Assembly: GCA_031263485.1 (NCBI GenBank)
Contig: JAISFS010000323.1
Span: 1 to 54,627, forward strand
Source of the DNA: Deltaproteobacteria bacterium
Lineage (GTDB): Bacteria > Desulfobacterota > Desulfarculia > Adiutricales > Adiutricaceae
Direction: 5' to 3'
DNA: 54,627 nt
Shown one piece after another: positions 45,727 through 54,627 of the stretch; positions within the stretch are counted from its first letter, which is position 1, and each line of letters begins with the position of its first letter. The notes below the pieces were generated by a model. That model was not told the DNA's origin and searched no databases. It saw only the letters and a list, made by a program, of their open reading frames with translations. A program made the position numbers and the translations under genes.

Positions 45727-48700
45727 CTACTGCTCGACCCTGACCGTCGTTCCCGCCCCGCGCCCGTAGTTCTCCGGGTTGTACATCTCCTCGGCGTAAG
45801 GCCCGGGCAGGACGTAGGTCCCCGGGGTAACGGGCCGGGCCAGATAAGAGAAGGTGTACACGCCCGGTTGAAGCTCGTCGGCGAAGAGCCTTACCGAGTC
45901 GGGGCGGATCTCCGCGTGGTCGTGCCAATACCCCCATTCACTCCAGGGATCGCGCGTGAGGGGGCGGAGCCTTCCGGACGCTCCGCCCGGAAGCTCTGCC
46001 AGCCCGGGGTCCTGGCCGAGGAGATTGAAGTCCACCGGCTCCAACCCCGCAGGCACGGGGTCCACGAGCGCGATGTTCCAACGGGGGACGGCGGTCACCA
46101 GCGTGAGCGTCACCAGCACGATCTCCCCGCGCCGGAAAACCGTCGCGTCCGGTTCCCCGGAGGCGGGACGCACCTTTCTGTATGTCCGACTGAGCGTGAG
46201 CCCCCGCGCGGAGACAGCCGACAGATCCGGCTTCAAGGGAGCCCAGTCCAGCCGCCGGAATGCCCAGCCCTCACCCTCGCCTTCGATCTCCCAGACGGGA
46301 GGGGGGCCGTCGGCAAGCTCGCATGCCGTAATCACGGCCCTGATCACCTGGGCCCGCGGGCCAGACAGCACCCCGCCCGCGACGGTCCTGCCGTCCAGGG
46401 ACACCCTGACCTTCAACTCCGGGCCCTCGACCGCAGCAGGCTCCCCGGTTGCCGCAGGCCCGCCGGTTGCCGCAGGCCCGCCGGCGACCTCGACCGCCCC
46501 AATGGCTTCCGGAGCCGGGTATCCGGGGCCTCGAGCGCCCGTCATGAGGTTCCAGACGCCCCGGAGCACCGTGACCGAACCGTTGGTGCTCGCGACCGCC
46601 CCCCCATGACCCGATGCCAGGACCCCCAGCGCAAGGGACGGCAGCATCACGTTGCGGGGATCCGCCTCGGAAAGCGCCAGGAGGGCCTGGGCGGACAGAT
46701 CGTCGTGGCCGGAGAGCCACAGGTAATGGTCCTCGCGGCCGCGAGGGTCCTTCAGGCGGGCGGTCGTATTCGAGACCTCGATCTCAGAGGCCACCATGGG
46801 CACCAGTTCGGCCACGCGGGAGTCCCTGGCGGCCGAAGGGGGAAGGGCCGCCGCCGCCCTCAGGAGAAACAGCCGCTCCGCGAGATTCATCTCCGCGCGG
46901 TCGGCATAGAGGGCCTCAAGCGCGCCTTCCGACGGCCTTCCCGCCCGGAACAGGGAGCCCATGACATAAAGCGTCTGGGCCCGGGACCCGCAAAGCCTGC
47001 AACGGTAGTCGCCCGAAGAAGGCGGCAGCCTGTCAAGGCGCGGGCGGTCGGGTGAATCGGAAGACGTCCCGGATGAGGGATCGGAAGTCGTCTCGGAAGG
47101 GGAATCGTCGGGAGTCTCGGAAGAATGAACGGAAGAGCCGGAAGAAGGACCGGATAACGATCCTTGAGACCCAGACGGCCCCGGCGCGGGGGCAGGGACA
47201 GCCATTTCCAGGAAGTCCAGGACGGACTCGGCTAGCCCGTCCGGGACCGCGAAGCCGTCCGCGGCCGCTTCCCTCAGGAAATCCAGGACCCAGGCGGTGA
47301 GAGGGACGGAGACCGAGCCGGCGGACGTCAAGGGCCAGAGGGGAAAGCCGCCGTCCCGCGATACTCTCGCGAGAAGCGCGAGCTGGTCCGTCACCCTTTC
47401 GCGAAGCTCCAGGCGGCGACCGTCCTCGAGCCCGCCCGTCCCCCCGCCGAGCCTGAGCTCGTAGAGGGCCCCTACGGCCCTGGAGGTGCTCTGTTCCAGG
47501 CAGTCGTAAGGGTATCTCTCCAGTGCCAGCAGATACCTGTCCAGCGCGGCGCTCAGGCCCGGCGAGAAGGAGAGCTCCAGGCCGCCGCGGGCAGGATCGG
47601 CGCCTTCGGGGAGCCTGGCCACCGGCATGGGGGAGCCGGCGCGGACCGCGGCGAAGCCCGCATCGGAGACCAGACGGCCCGCAGGGGCCACGGAAACCTC
47701 GAAGCGTGCCCCGTCGGAAAAGTTGCCCATGGATGCCCTGAAGGCAAGCGACATGACGCCCGTTTCCCCTGCGGGAGCCGTCCCGGTATCGCCATCGGGC
47801 GCACTCCCGGCAACGCCCCCGGAGCAGCTCCCGGCATCCACGCCACCCGCGCTCACGGCAACCCCGCCAGGCGCACTCCCGGCATCCACGCCACCCGCGC
47901 CTGAGGCATTCCCGTCGGACGCACTCCCGGCATCCACGCCACCCGTTCCCGAGGCATCCACGTCACCCGCACCCGAGGCTTCCACTCCGACCGCGCCCGC
48001 AGTGCCGCTTCCGGAGCCGCTCACGCCATGCCTCCCCTTGGCGCACGCCCCGGGGGCGAGGACGGCCCTGGCCTTGAACGACACCTCGACCGTCTCGCCC
48101 GGCTTCAGGCTCACGGTCTTATCGGGGGCGTCCAGAAGCTCGACGGCGCCGGCGGCGGCCAGCCTCACCGTAAGCTCCCCCGCCTGAGTAGCCCGGCTCG
48201 AGACGAGCGCCGAAGCCAGGAACTCGTCCCCCGCCGTAAGGCGCGCGGGCAGCGAGGCGCGGAGTGCCAGATCCCGGGAAACGGCTATCGTTGCCTCGCC
48301 GGTGCCGTTCTCGCGGCCCTTTCCCGTGGCCACGGCGTAGATCCTGTACCCAGTGATGCCGTCGGGCAGGGTGAAGCCGATCTCCGCCTCGCCGCCGGCG
48401 TCCAGCTCCAGCGCGGGGTCGAAGAAGGCCACGGCCCTGAAGTCCCGGCGGAGCGGTTCGGGCCCGCCCTGCGCGCGGGAATCGCCCCCGCCTCCGCCGG
48501 CAGGCCCCTCGCTCTTCCTGGACCAGTCCTCCCTGGGAAGTACCTGCAGGGCCGAGGCGGCAGTCAGCACCCTCAGGGGGGAAGCCTTGCCCAGGAGAGC
48601 CCCCGGCCTGAAATGCCTGTCCCCGGCCAGCTGCACGAGCCCGGCGTCCAGGGCGACCAGCGCCACCTCGCAGTCGGGGTAGGGCCGGCCGAGGGAGTCA

Positions 48701-51700
48701 GTGACCTTCACCCGCACCCTCACCCGATCGCCGGGGGACGCCTCGGCGGCCGACGGCGCGACGTCCACCCGGAGGACGTCCCCGTCCGGGACCACCTTCA
48801 GGGCCGCGTAACCGATCATGAAGGCCGGACGGCCCAGGTCGTCTTCCTCGCCGTCGCCTTCGCCGTATTCCGGCGGAGGGGCGACGCGGCCCCGGACGAG
48901 CGAGACGGAGACGTGGACCCCAGGGGCGTCCACGACGTCCAGGGGCACGTCCAGGACGGGCGCTCCGCCGGCGAGATCGAAGACCCGCGCCTCCCGCACC
49001 CCGCCCCGCTCGACGGTCAGGAGGCCCGTGCCGGTCGTAAACGGGCTCCGGACGAGGATCCTGGCCGTGTCGCCCGGACGGTACGACTCCTTGTCCGTCG
49101 AGAGCTCCACCCGACCGCCGTCCCGCCTCCGCCACGACGGCTCCCCGTCCCCGGGGCCCGTGGCCCAGAAGTCCAGCGCGGCCATGAAGGGCCTGCCCAG
49201 CGCGTCCCGGCCCTCCGCAACCGCGAAATAGCTCCCGGAGTACGGGGGAACCAGATCGAAGGCGACCGGGACGTCGGAGCTCACGATCTCGGTTTCCGAG
49301 ACGAGCGCGTCCTGGACCTCGGAAAGGCCAACGTACGCCCCGCCCGCGCCGCGCCTGAGCCCGGCGCTCCAGACCCGGCGCCGGAGCGTGACCTTAAGCG
49401 GAGTCCCGGGCGCCGGGGCGCCGTCCGCAGCGGTCACCGCCGCCTCGAGTCGGCAGGGCTCCCCCGCCTCGCAGAAGGAGGTTCCGGCCCTGAGCCCCGC
49501 GTACAGTCCCGAGGGGTGCGCCATGAAGCTCCCGGACTCCGAGACGCTCCGCCCGTCCGCGTCGAAGGCGGTCACGGCGAGGGTGCAGGTCCGGGGGACC
49601 GGCGGGCCTTCGTCGGGGATTTCTGCCTGGAATGCCGCCGTCCCGTCCGCCCCGAACGCGGCCGTTCCTTCGGCGATCGTCCCGGACGGCGCGGGATCGA
49701 AGGTCCAGCCGCCCTCGGCGTCCGTCTGCAGGGGCGAGCGCGCCGTGAACGCCCATTCCGGCCCGTAGCCTGGGGGCCTGAAGGCCCAGGCCGGGGCGCC
49801 CGCGAGCCTGAAGTCCGCCCTGGCGCCGGAAAGCGGGGCCCCGTAATGGTAGCGGCCCTCTGCCTTGAAGCCCGCCGCGTCCCCCATGAGCCTGTCCGGC
49901 ATCCCGCCGCCCGGCATCCCGGACAGCGCGAGCCCGAAGGCCGGGGCCCTGTAGAAGCCCACCCTGAAGCTCCCGGCCATCGCCCCGCCGGACTTCGCCC
50001 CCGAAGGGGAACGGGCATCGAGCGTCACCCGGTAGTCGCCGTAGGCCGCGTCCTCGGGTATCCGCCAGTCGAGGGACACGGTCCCGTAGGCGTTCGTCTC
50101 CCCTTCGGTCTGGTGGGCCAGCCCCCCGCGGGGATCGCTTATCCTGATTCCCGCGGTCCCGGGCTCGGGGGCGGCGGCCCCGTCGGGACCCACGTCGCGG
50201 GCGATTATCTTGAGCCGCGCCGTCTCGCCCGGCATGTAGACGGGCTGGGAAGCCACGAGGAAGGCTTCCGTCCTGTCTTCGGCGGACGGGTCCAGGTAGC
50301 TTGCCGCCCCCGCCAGGCGCGGGTCCATGTCCCTGGACCAGTCGAGGCTCCAGAACACCCGCTCCCCGCCCTTGGAGGCCGAGAAGTGGAGCCTGGGCCG
50401 TTGGGGGGGGGCAAGCCTGCACTTGGGCGAGACGGCCCCGGCGAGCGAGGATACCCCGGGGAGCCATGCCGTGCCGTCCCGGCCGGTCGCCCCCGTCCAC
50501 AGGGTCGCGCCGTCGCAGTCCAGCACCTTCGCCTCCGCGCCGCCGACGGGCGTCCCGTCGGAGAGCAGCGTGGTCCAGACGAGCGAGCTCGTCGCGCCCA
50601 GCTTGACCGTGATCGCCAGATCCGTCACCTGGTAGAGGCTGTAGCCTCGGCCTTCCATCGCGCCCGCGAACACGGTCCCGTCCCGCTCGCGCCCCTCGAA
50701 CAGGCGGGAGAGATCGAGCAGGGCCACCACCAGGGACTTCGAGCTGTCCGCCGCGGGTTCGAGCTTCATGGAATAGTTGCCCGGCCCGGGCCTTCGGGCC
50801 CTCTCGATCCAGGAGGCTACCCTGTCCGGCACCCAGCGGACGGGCCCGTTCCAGATGGCATAGGGCCACAGCTCCAGAAACCTCGCCGTCTCCGCGTCCG
50901 TCATCACCTTCCCGAAGACCTCGGCCTCTGGCATGTTGCGGATCCTGACCGGCACGAGCGGCGGGAACGCCGACTCCAGGATCCCGCCCCGCAGGGAGAG
51001 CCTGGCGTCCGGCCTGAAGGGCCCGGTCCGGAAACGGATCGTCTCGTCCCGTTCCAGCGTCTGCCCGTAGATGTCCGGCATGCCTTTTCCGAACGTGACG
51101 GCGTACTCGGTCTCCGGCGTGAAGATCCATGCGGAGAGGCTGGAGCGCACGCTCGCGGAGTCCGGCTCGGCGGGGGCCGCGGCTTCCGCGTCTTCGGCGT
51201 CTTCCTCAACTGCACCGCCCCCGGCTCCTCCCGGCTCGCCGGAAGCGTCGACGGTCCGCCCCGCGGAAGCCGCGCCGTTTCGTCCCTCGGAAGCCCCTTC
51301 CCCGGACGCGGAAGCCTCGCCGCCGGCCGTTACGCGCCATCTCTTCCGCATCTCGGTGAAAACGGGATGCGGCGGCTCTATCCCGATGAAGGCCATCGCC
51401 TCGGACATCATCACGGGATTGGAGAAGCGGACCAGAAGATGCCCGTTTTCGGGGCCCTCCATGACGCCGATCCTGTCCGGGCCCTCTCCCTCGTAGATCA
51501 TGAACCCCGGGGCGACGATCTCCAGGGGCCCGTAGGTGGCGCCGGCGGCCACCGCCAGGTCCTCTTCGAGCGGGAGGAGGCCTTCAGCCGGAGACGTGCC
51601 CTTCACGATCACCAGCGTCCATGCCGTGTCCTTAGGGAGGTCCTCAGACGCCTCGGCCCTGAAGGTCACGCCATTGCCTTCGGGAGGCGACCAGACGGCC

Positions 51701-52389
51701 GGGGCCCGGCCTCCCTCCCAGACGAAGAAGCTCCCCCCGCTTATGGCCGCGGGATCCGCCGGCTGGTTGAACTGGGCCGATACCGAGGGCCTGAGCGGGA
51801 ATTCCCTTCCCCCGTGCGCCGTCTGCCACTCCACCGCCAGGCGGGGCAAGGAGAAGCTCGCCTCCCGCGGGCCGTCCGATACCGCCTCGCCGGACAGCGA
51901 CCTCACGCCGTCCGAGAGCCGGACCGTCGCGGCCAGGCTCCCCATGACCGGGGCGTCCGGCACGAAGGCCAGCGTGAACTCGTTCGCCCAGACCACCTTG
52001 CCCGGAAGCGGCGGATCAATCGTGACGAGCGACTGGTCCGCGCCGTCGAGCTCGCCCAACCTCGCCATGGGCTTGTTGAACATGACCGCGGCCTGGGTGA
52101 AGCTCCTCACGGGGCCTTCGGGCAGGATGCGCAGGACCGTCAACGGGCCGTCCATCCCGTCCGCAGGCGCCACGCCCGTGCCGCCCGCAAGACCCGGGCC
52201 TGAGCCGTCCGCAAGTCCCAGGCCTGTGCCGTCCAAGGTTTGGGAACCGGCCGACGGTGCCGCGCCTTCCTCCTGGGGCTCCGCGGTCCCGGATCGAAAG
52301 AGCGCGAAGGCAAAGGCAGGAATCAGAAACAGAAACGCCAGAAAAAGGCCCTTGGGGATCCGGCAGGTACCGGAGCTTCTCGTGACCAT
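45727..52389 (-). CDS. Bacterial alpha-2-macroglobulin (thioester protease trap)
   Basis: 2220 residues, longer than the usual 1500-1900. A hydrophobic N-terminal segment (LFLAFLFLIPAFAFALF) without a lipobox Cys suggests a periplasmic anchor rather than a lipoprotein. A chain of MG-type beta domains follows (QPVYMPGETARLKI, LSTDKESYRPGDTARILV). The thioester motif CLEQ has Cys at 1630, in YPYDCLEQSTSRAVG, with the alpha-helical TED after it. It should trap proteases covalently in the periplasm. Unusual inserts: a Gly/Ala/Ser/Val/Asp repeat at about 1460-1536, and a Ser/Pro/Thr linker at about 1737-1783 followed by CRLC at 1797-1800. No pbpC partner is in the window. ATG 52389 has only a weak ribosome-binding site. 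Confidence 0.93.
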   Translation of the reverse strand: MVTRSSGTCRIPKGLFLAFLFLIPAFAFALFRSGTAEPQEEGAAPSAGSQTLDGTGLGLADGSGPGLAGGTGVAPADGMDGPLTVLRILPEGPVRSFTQAAVMFNKPMARLGELDGADQSLVTIDPPLPGKVVWANEFTLAFVPDAPVMGSLAATVRLSDGVRSLSGEAVSDGPREASFSLPRLAVEWQTAHGGREFPLRPSVSAQFNQPADPAAISGGSFFVWEGGRAPAVWSPPEGNGVTFRAEASEDLPKDTAWTLVIVKGTSPAEGLLPLEEDLAVAAGATYGPLEIVAPGFMIYEGEGPDRIGVMEGPENGHLLVRFSNPVMMSEAMAFIGIEPPHPVFTEMRKRWRVTAGGEASASGEGASEGRNGAASAGRTVDASGEPGGAGGGAVEEDAEDAEAAAPAEPDSASVRSSLSAWIFTPETEYAVTFGKGMPDIYGQTLERDETIRFRTGPFRPDARLSLRGGILESAFPPLVPVRIRNMPEAEVFGKVMTDAETARFLELWPYAIWNGPVRWVPDRVASWIERARRPGPGNYSMKLEPAADSSKSLVVALLDLSRLFEGRERDGTVFAGAMEGRGYSLYQVTDLAITVKLGATSSLVWTTLLSDGTPVGGAEAKVLDCDGATLWTGATGRDGTAWLPGVSSLAGAVSPKCRLAPPQRPRLHFSASKGGERVFWSLDWSRDMDPRLAGAASYLDPSAEDRTEAFLVASQPVYMPGETARLKIIARDVGPDGAAAPEPGTAGIRISDPRGGLAHQTEGETNAYGTVSLDWRIPEDAAYGDYRVTLDARSPSGAKSGGAMAGSFRVGFYRAPAFGLALSGMPGGGMPDRLMGDAAGFKAEGRYHYGAPLSGARADFRLAGAPAWAFRPPGYGPEWAFTARSPLQTDAEGGWTFDPAPSGTIAEGTAAFGADGTAAFQAEIPDEGPPVPRTCTLAVTAFDADGRSVSESGSFMAHPSGLYAGLRAGTSFCEAGEPCRLEAAVTAADGAPAPGTPLKVTLRRRVWSAGLRRGAGGAYVGLSEVQDALVSETEIVSSDVPVAFDLVPPYSGSYFAVAEGRDALGRPFMAALDFWATGPGDGEPSWRRRDGGRVELSTDKESYRPGDTARILVRSPFTTGTGLLTVERGGVREARVFDLAGGAPVLDVPLDVVDAPGVHVSVSLVRGRVAPPPEYGEGDGEEDDLGRPAFMIGYAALKVVPDGDVLRVDVAPSAAEASPGDRVRVRVKVTDSLGRPYPDCEVALVALDAGLVQLAGDRHFRPGALLGKASPLRVLTAASALQVLPREDWSRKSEGPAGGGGGDSRAQGGPEPLRRDFRAVAFFDPALELDAGGEAEIGFTLPDGITGYRIYAVATGKGRENGTGEATIAVSRDLALRASLPARLTAGDEFLASALVSSRATQAGELTVRLAAAGAVELLDAPDKTVSLKPGETVEVSFKARAVLAPGACAKGRHGVSGSGSGTAGAVGVEASGAGDVDASGTGGVDAGSASDGNASGAGGVDAGSAPGGVAVSAGGVDAGSCSGGVAGSAPDGDTGTAPAGETGVMSLAFRASMGNFSDGARFEVSVAPAGRLVSDAGFAAVRAGSPMPVARLPEGADPARGGLELSFSPGLSAALDRYLLALERYPYDCLEQSTSRAVGALYELRLGGGTGGLEDGRRLELRERVTDQLALLARVSRDGGFPLWPLTSAGSVSVPLTAWVLDFLREAAADGFAVPDGLAESVLDFLEMAVPAPAPGPSGSQGSLSGPSSGSSVHSSETPDDSPSETTSDPSSGTSSDSPDRPRLDRLPPSSGDYRCRLCGSRAQTLYVMGSLFRAGRPSEGALEALYADRAEMNLAERLFLLRAAAALPPSAARDSRVAELVPMVASEIEVSNTTARLKDPRGREDHYLWLSGHDDLSAQALLALSEADPRNVMLPSLALGVLASGHGGAVASTNGSVTVLRGVWNLMTGARGPGYPAPEAIGAVEVAGGPAATGGPAATGEPAAVEGPELKVRVSLDGRTVAGGVLSGPRAQVIRAVITACELADGPPPVWEIEGEGEGWAFRRLDWAPLKPDLSAVSARGLTLSRTYRKVRPASGEPDATVFRRGEIVLVTLTLVTAVPRWNIALVDPVPAGLEPVDFNLLGQDPGLAELPGGASGRLRPLTRDPWSEWGYWHDHAEIRPDSVRLFADELQPGVYTFSYLARPVTPGTYVLPGPYAEEMYNPENYGRGAGTTVRVEQ

Positions 52390-52950
52390 GAAATAAATCC
52401 CTGTCTGTTGCCGGGACCGCCATCGGCGGCCTGCCGCGCGGGAAGTAGGGCGGGGAAGGGCCGAAAATGCCAAAAACGCCGGGATTTGCCAAATTGTTAT
52501 GCGATATCAGCAACTTAATGGGCCATGAATATGGAAAGCTGAAGAAATCATCGATGAAAATTCGACATTATCTTCGATTTTCCGCCTTACACGTTCATTT
52601 TGATTCGTCGACACCCCGGAGCATGAAACGTTCCGCTTTGCCGTCCCCCGCATCAACGCTGACCTTCATACTGCATGTCTCGGCAGGTGAAGGCGTCCAT
52701 CCCTTCACGATAATGCCGGACCCTTGAACTGCCACGCCGCCAGATGCCGAACCGCGGCCTGTATCCCGGAAGGCGTATGATGGACTGTCCGATCTCCTGT
52801 CAAGTGGCACAATTTGAGGCCATTATCCCAAAAATTCACCACATATTGACAGAAGTCAGGAATACATGCAATACCCTGCCCATCGCGCGCGAATACGCCG
52901 ATGAGGGAGGCATAGGGACGGATGAGCGAAAGAAACAAGCCGTCCTCGAG
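52390..52950. other. Intergenic region upstream of alpha-2-macroglobulin
   Basis: Contains a short match (TCGACACCCCGG, CATGAAAC) to the dispersed segment at 9826-9900. No strong promoter or gene is seen. Confidence 0.4.
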
Positions 52951-54060
52951 GCCAGTTTCTACTCGGCAGTCGGCATCGGCGTCCGCGGCAGGATCAACGT
53001 CGCCCGCCATTTCGTACCGGACTCCGCCGACCGCCGCAACCGCGAGGACATGAAGTCCGGCACCATGCCGCACGGCTTTCTGGTTCCCGCGGACCAGGCG
53101 ATCCCGAAAGGGGGCAAGGCGGTAATCTTGGAGAACACCGGCGTCTTCCTGAAGACCCTCCACACGGCGACCGTAAAATAGTCGACCTGAATGTCGTCGC
53201 GGTCAACCCGAGGCGCGCCAAGAATCTCCCCGACCGCAAGGCTGATATGTCCGACGGCCCGCAGTTGACCAGGTCCGCCCGCTTCGACCCACTTAAGGCG
53301 GGCTTCGGGCCACTGAAGGCGGCCTTCGGGCCAAGCCCCTAGCCCGAGAACGCCCGCTGGTTATCGTGCCTCATGCGGAAGCCAACACGGTGCCGCGCCC
53401 GCGCCCGGTCCATGAACAGGGTCACCATGTGGCTCGCAGAGCACGGCGCAAGCGCGATGTCGTCGTGTCCGACGTATTCGGCAAATCCGCCAGAGCCGTG
53501 CTTGACGCCATAGCCTACGGCGAGGCCCCGACCGAGGCCGCCAAGCGCGTCCACACGCGACTCACGGCGAAGCCCGATGAGATTGCCCGTGTCCCTGGCG
53601 TTCGAGCCGGATGATGGCTGGCACGACCAGCTCCGGCGCCCGCTCGGCCGCATGGACTGGCTCGAGGGTCAGAAGTCCGAGCTGGAGGACGAGCTCTTGC
53701 GGCCTTCGAGGCTCACTCCGAGTGCTACTGGACCGCATCGAGACGATACACGGGATAAGCAGGCTCACAACAGCATCCGTCCTCTCCGAGAGCGGCCCCG
53801 ACATGGCCGTTTCCTGGACCTTGGGCGGCTGTGTGAGTGGACCAGCGCGTATGCCGCAACGACGAGCCAGCCGGCAAGAGAAGAGCCGGCAGGACGGCCC
53901 CCGGCGAATGCGGCGCACACGGCAACCTGGACGCCCCGGCACGGCACCGTCAATGTCCGGCAACGCAATATACAACGCACTTACCCGCGAAGCGATGCCA
54001 CGACTGCGCGGTGGGCACATCGAAATCTCCGCCATACGGCTCTCCGAATACGGGAAGCCA
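52951..54060 (+). pseudogene. IS110-family transposase, multiply frameshifted
   Basis: Pieces of a DEDD-type IS110 transposase appear in order across frames: VGIGVRGRINVA, AVILENTGVFLKTLH, VAVNPRRAKNLPDRKADMSD, VSDVFGKSARAVLDAI, DWLEGQKSELEDEL, IETIHGISRLTTASVLSESG, and CRNDEPAGKRRAGRT. At least four frame changes and a stop at about 53340 make it inactive. The first catalytic Asp of GIDVH is Gly here. No clear element ends found. Confidence 0.75.
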
Positions 54061-54179
54061 TACGGTCCATACCCGTGACCGCAACTAACGCATATTCAAA
54101 CCCAGCCATCACATATTCCCAATGAAAATGCCGAGTCAACCTTTTGAAAATCAATCATGGCTATAGAGAAAATCAATCA

Positions 54180-54349
54180 TGGCTATAGACATGACGGGGG
54201 CTAAACCCTAATCCAAATGGTAAGTTTGCGGGCTTGGTTTGTGTCATGTCTTGACAGCGAAACATGGGATAGCTGGACGATTTTCACCCTGTAGCCGCCA
54301 TGTTTATGGGGAAGTCTGGGTTGTTTAGCTCCCGTCATGTCTATAGCCA
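54180..54349. mobile_element. 170-bp MITE with 26-bp terminal inverted repeats (family 3)
   Basis: Left end 54180-54205 (TGGCTATAGACATGACGG...) and right end 54324-54349 are inverted copies with one mismatch. The interior is short and non-coding, and AT-rich compared with most of the window. A direct partial copy of the left end (AAAATCAATCATGGCTATAG) lies just before it. No transposase inside. Confidence 0.75.
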
Positions 54350-54468
54350 GGAAATCAATTTCGACAATTTTAAGGACAATAACGTACAATAAGTTGCCGG
54401 CATTAATAATCCATAAGCTGAATGAGCTCATTTTCCTGCCATGAGTTGTTGACATAGTTTTCAAAAAG

Positions 54469-54627
54469 TCAGACAGACATTATCTGATCAAAATATTGTG
54501 TTGGCATCAATTTCACTGACCGATAATCATGTTTCATGATATAATCATTGAAGGATTTCCTGATGATGGTGTCATCCGAAAAAACGGCCCGCAACATCAT
54601 CTCGTGTGTATCCCGGTCATTGGCCAT
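54469..54627 (-). CDS. Unknown protein, 52 visible residues (may extend past the edge)
   Basis: Frame open from the window edge: MANDRDTHEMMLRAVFSDD..., KSFNDYIMKHDYRSVKL, ending MSV. The ATG is the last codon of the window, so it may be the true start or an internal Met. AT-rich relative to the rest. No family recognised. Confidence 0.35.
   Translation of the reverse strand: MANDRDTHEMMLRAVFSDDTIIRKSFNDYIMKHDYRSVKLMPTQYFDQIMSV

Noticed and set aside
48028-52203. 1391-codon frame on the plus strand opposite alpha-2-macroglobulin
   Set aside because: A GC-skewed antisense shadow with Pro/Arg/Gly-rich nonsense composition. The minus-strand gene has clear MG and thioester motifs.

Overview
The window comes from a high-GC, low-coding-density Gram-negative anaerobe. 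The desulfoferrodoxin/rubrerythrin operon, the thiazoline-carboxylate hydrolase, the phosphoheptose isomerase and the Cys-rich flavin hydroxyacid oxidase best fit a deltaproteobacterial (Desulfobacterota-like), possibly host-associated organism. This is inference from gene content; no 16S or other marker is present.

Layout. 0-5.4 kb: two complete tandem TonB-dependent receptor paralogues, plus the first codons of a third at the left edge, all on the minus strand and sharing a leader. 5.4-14.2 kb: mostly non-coding debris with a HEPN/nucleotidyltransferase pair, transposase relics, 40-bp repeats, MITE-like elements and a broken, partly duplicated Rpn-type nuclease gene. 14.2-29 kb: housekeeping region with a membrane-anchored envelope protein, a class-IV aminotransferase, tRNA-Asp, an FMN hydroxyacid oxidase, a small Cys-rich protein/YggS/HD-GYP operon, a purE-EF-G operon, and gmhA followed by a deoxyhypusine-synthase-like protein.

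28.4-37.8 kb: the most unusual part, a one-directional array of about twelve paralogues of a small secreted protein family I cannot match to a known domain. Ten look intact, one is a fresh pseudogene and one is a decayed relic. One copy carries a 119-bp MITE inserted exactly in frame (119 + 4-bp target duplication = 41 codons) in its signal-peptide region, and also an in-frame Glu-Gly-Asn repeat. The divergent first member overlaps the gmhA operon.

38.8-41 kb: thiazoline-carboxylate hydrolase, then a rubrerythrin-desulfoferrodoxin oxygen-defence operon with a clear sigma-70 promoter and terminator. 42-44 kb: an AT-richer island with an AAA-ATPase-like/PD-(D/E)XK protein. 45.7-52.4 kb: a giant thioester alpha-2-macroglobulin. 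52.9-54.6 kb: a multiply frameshifted IS110-type transposase, another MITE and the end of an unknown gene.

Several genes show a recognisable TTGACA/TATAAT-type promoter followed by a GC hairpin in the leader. Intergenic tandem repeats with 31-42-bp units recur throughout. All coordinates were read by eye; functions rest on motif recognition, not database searches.
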